Part shown: piece by piece, positions 14,535-18,253 of the stretch | How the letters are laid out: every line of letters begins with the position of its first letter | Numbering within the stretch: position 1 is the first letter of the stretch | Source: CAZAQS01 sp964486825 | GTDB lineage: Bacteria > Chloroflexota > Anaerolineae > Anaerolineales > UBA4823 | Assembly: GCA_964486825.1 (NCBI GenBank) | Contig: CAZAQS010000082.1 | Span: 1 to 18,253, forward strand | Direction: 5' to 3' | Length of the DNA stretch: 18,253 nt | The notes under the pieces: generated by a model | What the model was told of the DNA's origin: nothing | The model's input: only the letters and a program-made list of their open reading frames with translations | Database searches by the model: none | Made by a program: the position numbers and the translations under genes

Positions 14535-17500
14535 ATGAACCAAAGATCTTCATTATTTACTATTCCTATGAGAAAGGCTTTCTCTTTTCTCCTGCTACTG
14601 ACGTTCCTCTTATCTTATCCCCTCTCGCCGTCATTCGCCTCGCCGGTTTCTCAACCGAAAGTCCCTCCAGGACGGGAAGGCAAGGGCGGTTATGATCTGC
14701 ATATTAGTTCACTGCCGAATCGATCCAAGGATATCCCGCTTGATGTGAGAGGTGTAATCTCCGGAAGCGTTCATATCTTTATCACGCCGCCAGCAGGAAT
14801 CTCACAGGTACGGTGGTACCTCGATCCTGACGAGGCGTCTCTTGAAAACCCCCTCGTGGCCGGGACACCGGTGGAGGTCGATGATAAACCGCCATTCGAT
14901 TTCGCCGGTACTGATCCAAGCGGCAATGCGAAATCTTTCGATACCACCCAAGTCCCTGATGGGCTGCATACCTTTGTCGCTGCTATCGATCTTAAGGACG
15001 GCAGCATCGAGGTCGCCGTTGCCCGGGTTATCATCCATAACGGTCCTCCATCGCTGCTGTTTAGCCCGGAACCCATCGAGTTACATTTGCCGAGGAATGG
15101 TAAAACTGCGAAGACGCTGAAGCTCTTCACCAGTCACGATCAACCCGCGAATTTTACTCTGAGTGAAGATGCACCCTGGCTCACGATCGACCACCCAACC
15201 CCGGGTGGCAATGGGCAATCTGGCACGGCCCCAGGGCTCCGCACACTCTCGGTTGATACTTCCGGGTTGGAACCAGGCACCTATACTGCGACGATCTCCG
15301 GCTCGGCGGATGGTCTCTCGTCGAGCAGCAAGGAGGTAACTCTGCAAGTAACAGCGGCTGCGACAACCTGTTCGCCGCTTCCCTGTTCGGAGATCCTGGT
15401 TAATCTTCCCTGGGAAATGGACTTCAGTCACGATCATGGGAAGATCCTCGACGGGAGCAATGTTGGAACCGGTTTTACGTATATCGACAATCCATCTAAG
15501 GGCACCGGGTATATCCCGCAGAATCTATCCGTGAACATGACGGGCTCTGGGACGCTGAATATCACCACTACCAAAGGCATTATGTCGGGAACGGCTAATT
15601 CTCAGGATAACGCTTTGGCGGTCGGAATTGATGCGCCCAGCCAGATCTCAATTCTGACCACGGATATCCTCAGCCCGCCAGCTGGCAGCGGAAACTTCGA
15701 GCAGGCCGGCCTCTGGTTCGGAAATAACGAGGAGAATTATGTCAAACTAGATGTTATCTCCAACTCCACCGGGACTGTCATTGAATATGTGTTGGAATTG
15801 AATGGGAAGATGTCATCGCGGAAGGCGACAGGGGCGCTTAATCTGGCCGGAGCCAGAGCCGCGCTCAATTTGACCGCGAATCCTACCGACCGGACCATTA
15901 CAGCTTACTACGGCATCAATGCAAATGCCTCAACCAAATTAGCAACGTTCACGGTCCCAGGTGAGTTCTTCAGTTTCGATGCCGCGGGGATCGACCCGGA
16001 AATCGGGACCCGCAGCTTTGGCGGCATCTACGCCACTCACCGCAATGGGCCTGCTTCCCTGGTCTACACGTTTGACAACTTCGCCGTGGTAGCCGGGAGT
16101 ACGGCGCCTCCTACGGGAGATATCACCTTTGACCGGACCTCCTTCCCCGTGCCCAACCCGACTTCAATGGTCTGGGGTCCCGACAACCGGCTTTACGTCA
16201 CCGAGCTGTTTGGGAAGATTCATGCGATTACCCTGAATGAAGCTAAGCAGGTGATTGCCGATCAAATAATCACGACCCTTGGCTCAAGACTCACCCTGGG
16301 CATCACGGTCGATCCTGCTTCGACACCAAGTAATGTCATCCTATGGGTCTCTCATTCGAACGATTCGACCAGTAACGGGGAGTTAAACTCGAGCACCGTC
16401 ACGCGACTTTCTGGTTCAGGGTTCACCACCCGGCTGGATGTGATTACAGGCTTGCCGCGCGCGATTGCCAATCATGCCATAAACTCAATCCATTTTGGGC
16501 CCGATGGCCGATTGTATATTGCCCAGGGCGGAAACACAGGCGCGGGGGCGCCCAACACTGCCAATACCGAGTTCGGCACGCGCGCGGAGCAGCCGCTCTC
16601 GGCAGCACTTCTGGTGGCCGACGTAAACGCCCCGGGGTTCGATGGTACTTGCGCGACCCCTGAGAACACGTACGGGCCATCGCCCTGCGATGTCCAGGTC
16701 TATTCCAGCGGACTCCGGAACGCCTACGACTTCGTCTGGCACTCGAACGGCTTCCTTTACGCTCCGGACAACGGCCTTGGCGTCACGGGTACGTACCCTC
16801 CTTCGCCCACTCCCCCTTGCGAGGGCTTTGGTGATACCGCCTCCTGGACGGAAGGAGGGGATAATCCTGGGGAGCAGCCGGATATCTTGCTGCGGCTGAT
16901 GTCTGGCAGGTACTACGGTCACCCCAACCCGTACCGGAATGAGTGCGTCTTTAAAGACGGCTCCTATCAGGGGATTGCCCCGCTTCCCAACTATACAGCG
17001 CCGATCTATAACCTTGGCCGGAATAAATCTGCCGACGGCACGATCGAGTACAAGTCGAGTGTGTTTAATGAGGCGCTGAAGGGAGAAATCCTGATCACCA
17101 ACTACTCGGTCGGCGATGATGTTACCCGGATCAGACTTTCCGAAGATGGCCTCTCTGTGGTGGAGGCCAAACAATTGGTGGGTGGCTTCAATAATCCCCT
17201 GCCGATCACGGAAGGCCCAGATGGGACGATTTACGTCGGCGAACTGGGAGCTAGCAGGGTTACAGCGCTGATCCCCAAAGCCATTGGCACCTGGGTGAAC
17301 AAGGCACAGCTGCCTGCATCAGTCCTGGACATCGGCGGAGCCGCACTGGGCGGCAAACTCTACGTCGTCATGGGCAAGACCAGCGCCGGCCCACAGTCCA
17401 ACCTGTACATCTACGATCCAGGGACGGATAGCTGGACGAGCGGACCAAGCAAGCCCGCCGAGTACCCGGCAGTCGAGAACCCGGCGGTGGTCGCCTATAA

Positions 17501-18253
17501 TGGCAAGCTCTATGTCTTCGGTGGCTCGACTGGTCCCTTCACGGGCGCGGTCGCCAACGCGGCGGTTTTCGATCCTGCCAACTTGAGCTGGACAATGCTC
17601 GCGCCGATGCAGACCCCGCGTGGAGGCGCCACTGCCCAGGAGATCAGCGGTAAGATCTACGTGGTGGGAGGGATGGATGGAACCGGCGCTTCGCTGAACA
17701 GCGTGGAGGTCTATGACCCGGCGATCAACACCTGGAATTCAGCGGCCCCGATGAGCACTCGGCGGGACAACTCTGGATCCGCTGCACTGGGCGGGATGCT
17801 CTATATCTTTGGCGGGCGCACTCGGAATGCAGATGGGACGGAACCCAACGGAACGCTCGCCTCCGTTGAAATGTACGATCCAGGGACGAACACCTGGTCT
17901 CCGAAAACTTCGATGCCGACCGGTCGCCGTACGATGGTGGTTGGGACGCTCAACGGTAAAGCGCAAGTGATGGGCGGTGAACGAACTCCCAGCGGAGGCT
18001 CCTTCGGACAGAACGAGGAATACGATCCCGCAACGGACAGTTGGCGGGCCCTCACATCGATGTTAACTCCCCGCCATGGCGCGGCTGCTGGGACGATTAA
18101 CGGCGTCGTCTACGTGGTGGGCGGAGGCCCTACCGGCGGTTCGTCCTTCAGCAACCTGAACGAGGCCTTCACGTTTGTTGGGGCGGGAGACCCAGCCCCT
18201 ACACCTACCAACACGCCGACACCCACCTCGACCGCTACACAGACACCGGGCGG
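14535..18253 (+). CDS. Large secreted protein with Ig-like, BACON-like, LamG-like, sorbosone-dehydrogenase-like and Kelch domains (3' partial)
   Basis: I translated this frame to the window end and met no stop: 1239 complete codons, with the true end outside the window. Residues 1 to ~36 are a signal peptide (basic start, FSFLLLLTFLLSYPL, cleavage near SFAS). Residues ~45-170 form an Ig-like domain (VSGSVHIF-type start: VISGSVHIFITPP; WYLDPDE). Residues ~171-275 are BACON-like (FTLSEDAPWLTI, VDTSGLEPGTYTATISGS). Residues ~290-525 resemble a laminin-G/DUF1349 fold (EQAGLWFGNNEENYVKLDVI). Residues ~530-915 match the glucose/sorbosone dehydrogenase-type propeller (MVWGPDNRLYVTELFG, HFGPDGRLYIAQGGN, SGLRNAYDFVWHSNGFLY). 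Residues ~916-1210 are six Kelch blades. A Thr/Pro stalk follows. It starts after a probable terminator and so is likely transcribed separately. It is exported and probably anchored further downstream. A role in binding or oxidising surface carbohydrate is possible, but no catalytic activity is shown. Confidence 0.88.
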   Translation, partial: MNQRSSLFTIPMRKAFSFLLLLTFLLSYPLSPSFASPVSQPKVPPGREGKGGYDLHISSLPNRSKDIPLDVRGVISGSVHIFITPPAGISQVRWYLDPDEASLENPLVAGTPVEVDDKPPFDFAGTDPSGNAKSFDTTQVPDGLHTFVAAIDLKDGSIEVAVARVIIHNGPPSLLFSPEPIELHLPRNGKTAKTLKLFTSHDQPANFTLSEDAPWLTIDHPTPGGNGQSGTAPGLRTLSVDTSGLEPGTYTATISGSADGLSSSSKEVTLQVTAAATTCSPLPCSEILVNLPWEMDFSHDHGKILDGSNVGTGFTYIDNPSKGTGYIPQNLSVNMTGSGTLNITTTKGIMSGTANSQDNALAVGIDAPSQISILTTDILSPPAGSGNFEQAGLWFGNNEENYVKLDVISNSTGTVIEYVLELNGKMSSRKATGALNLAGARAALNLTANPTDRTITAYYGINANASTKLATFTVPGEFFSFDAAGIDPEIGTRSFGGIYATHRNGPASLVYTFDNFAVVAGSTAPPTGDITFDRTSFPVPNPTSMVWGPDNRLYVTELFGKIHAITLNEAKQVIADQIITTLGSRLTLGITVDPASTPSNVILWVSHSNDSTSNGELNSSTVTRLSGSGFTTRLDVITGLPRAIANHAINSIHFGPDGRLYIAQGGNTGAGAPNTANTEFGTRAEQPLSAALLVADVNAPGFDGTCATPENTYGPSPCDVQVYSSGLRNAYDFVWHSNGFLYAPDNGLGVTGTYPPSPTPPCEGFGDTASWTEGGDNPGEQPDILLRLMSGRYYGHPNPYRNECVFKDGSYQGIAPLPNYTAPIYNLGRNKSADGTIEYKSSVFNEALKGEILITNYSVGDDVTRIRLSEDGLSVVEAKQLVGGFNNPLPITEGPDGTIYVGELGASRVTALIPKAIGTWVNKAQLPASVLDIGGAALGGKLYVVMGKTSAGPQSNLYIYDPGTDSWTSGPSKPAEYPAVENPAVVAYNGKLYVFGGSTGPFTGAVANAAVFDPANLSWTMLAPMQTPRGGATAQEISGKIYVVGGMDGTGASLNSVEVYDPAINTWNSAAPMSTRRDNSGSAALGGMLYIFGGRTRNADGTEPNGTLASVEMYDPGTNTWSPKTSMPTGRRTMVVGTLNGKAQVMGGERTPSGGSFGQNEEYDPATDSWRALTSMLTPRHGAAAGTINGVVYVVGGGPTGGSSFSNLNEAFTFVGAGDPAPTPTNTPTPTSTATQTPG
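17281..18179 (+). repeat. Six Kelch repeats forming a propeller
   Basis: The conserved position in the [LIV]YV[VF]GG strand falls at residues 943, 993, 1042, 1090, 1144 and 1193 of the protein, giving repeat lengths of 50, 49, 48, 54 and 49. Each of the first five repeats has a [YF]DP...W segment (YDPGTDSW, FDPANLSW, YDPAINTW, YDPGTNTW, YDPATDSW). Blade 5 has Gln in place of Tyr (AQVMGG). Blade 6 lacks its Trp strand; a matching GTWVNKAQLP strand stands before blade 1 (Trp920), so the ring can close between its two ends, as is usual in Kelch propellers. Confidence 0.85.
18190..18253 (+). repeat. Thr/Pro-rich low-complexity stalk, cut by window end
   Basis: The encoded segment DPAPTPTNTPTPTSTATQTP is a Thr/Pro repeat typical of extended linkers in secreted Chloroflexota proteins, often leading to another domain or a C-terminal anchor. 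The DNA is a run of ACA/ACC/CCN triplets, prone to repeat-length change and assembly breaks, and the window ends inside it. Confidence 0.75.

Noticed and set aside
16485..17174. 229-codon open frame on the minus strand
   Set aside because: It lies wholly inside the large secreted-protein gene, whose + strand frame has recognisable propeller motifs. The minus-strand product has no family motif and is a shadow of a GC-rich coding region.
18190..18253. Tandem repeat or CRISPR-like array at the 3' end
   Set aside because: The repetition is explained by Thr/Pro codons of a protein stalk in frame with the upstream gene; there are no spaced direct repeats.

Overview
The window is a single-direction (+ strand) run of thirteen tightly packed genes from a bacterial surface-polysaccharide or exopolysaccharide biosynthesis locus. 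It ends in a very large secreted protein that runs off the 3' edge. The most likely source is a Chloroflexota bacterium of the Anaerolineae type, from a scaffolded metagenome or draft assembly. The reasons are: a Thr/Pro stalk of the TPTNTPTPT style at the end of the last gene, a DUF1616-type membrane protein inside a polysaccharide cluster, moderate and locally variable GC with ordinary Shine-Dalgarno sites, and a 100-N scaffold gap. The taxonomic call is inference. There is no rRNA, tRNA, CRISPR array, insertion sequence or phage gene, and no intergenic stretch longer than about 100 bp.

Layout. Bases 2-6101 hold a 5'-truncated SAM methyltransferase, an alkaline-phosphatase-superfamily (sulfatase-like) enzyme, a Wzx/MOP-type flippase started at TTG, a GT2 glycosyltransferase, and a second alkaline-phosphatase-superfamily enzyme (phosphodiesterase type). 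Bases 6143-10141 hold a GT4 glycosyltransferase, a membrane-anchored surface protein interrupted by the 100-N gap (7835-7934), and a sulfotransferase-like protein. Bases 10147-14442 hold a module with overlapping or closely spaced genes: a GT-C-like polytopic membrane protein, a second GT4 enzyme, a DUF1616-type membrane protein and a DUF218/YdcF-type protein. A strong hairpin over the last stop codon (14432-14462) probably marks the end of this transcription unit. A well-placed AAAGGAG site then starts the last gene (14535 to beyond 18253). It encodes a signal-peptide protein of more than 1239 residues with Ig-like, BACON-like, laminin-G-like, sorbosone-dehydrogenase-like propeller and six-bladed Kelch domains, followed by a Thr/Pro stalk.

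How the genes could work together (inference). The GT2 and two GT4 enzymes build a lipid-linked glycan on the cytoplasmic face. The methyltransferase, the sulfotransferase-like protein and the two alkaline-phosphatase-superfamily enzymes modify it or its precursors. The flippase exports it, and the GT-C-like membrane protein adds sugars or polymerises outside. The DUF1616, DUF218 and anchored surface proteins act at the envelope. The large secreted multi-propeller protein may bind or modify carbohydrate at the cell surface. No initiating phosphoglycosyltransferase or unambiguous Wzy polymerase is visible, so the locus probably extends upstream.

The points most worth attention are two signal-less alkaline-phosphatase-superfamily enzymes that share the same C-terminal ERLRGLGY tail, a 3-residue insertion in the conserved donor-site motif of one GT4, the closed-ring architecture of the terminal Kelch protein, and the hairpin separating it from the biosynthetic genes.
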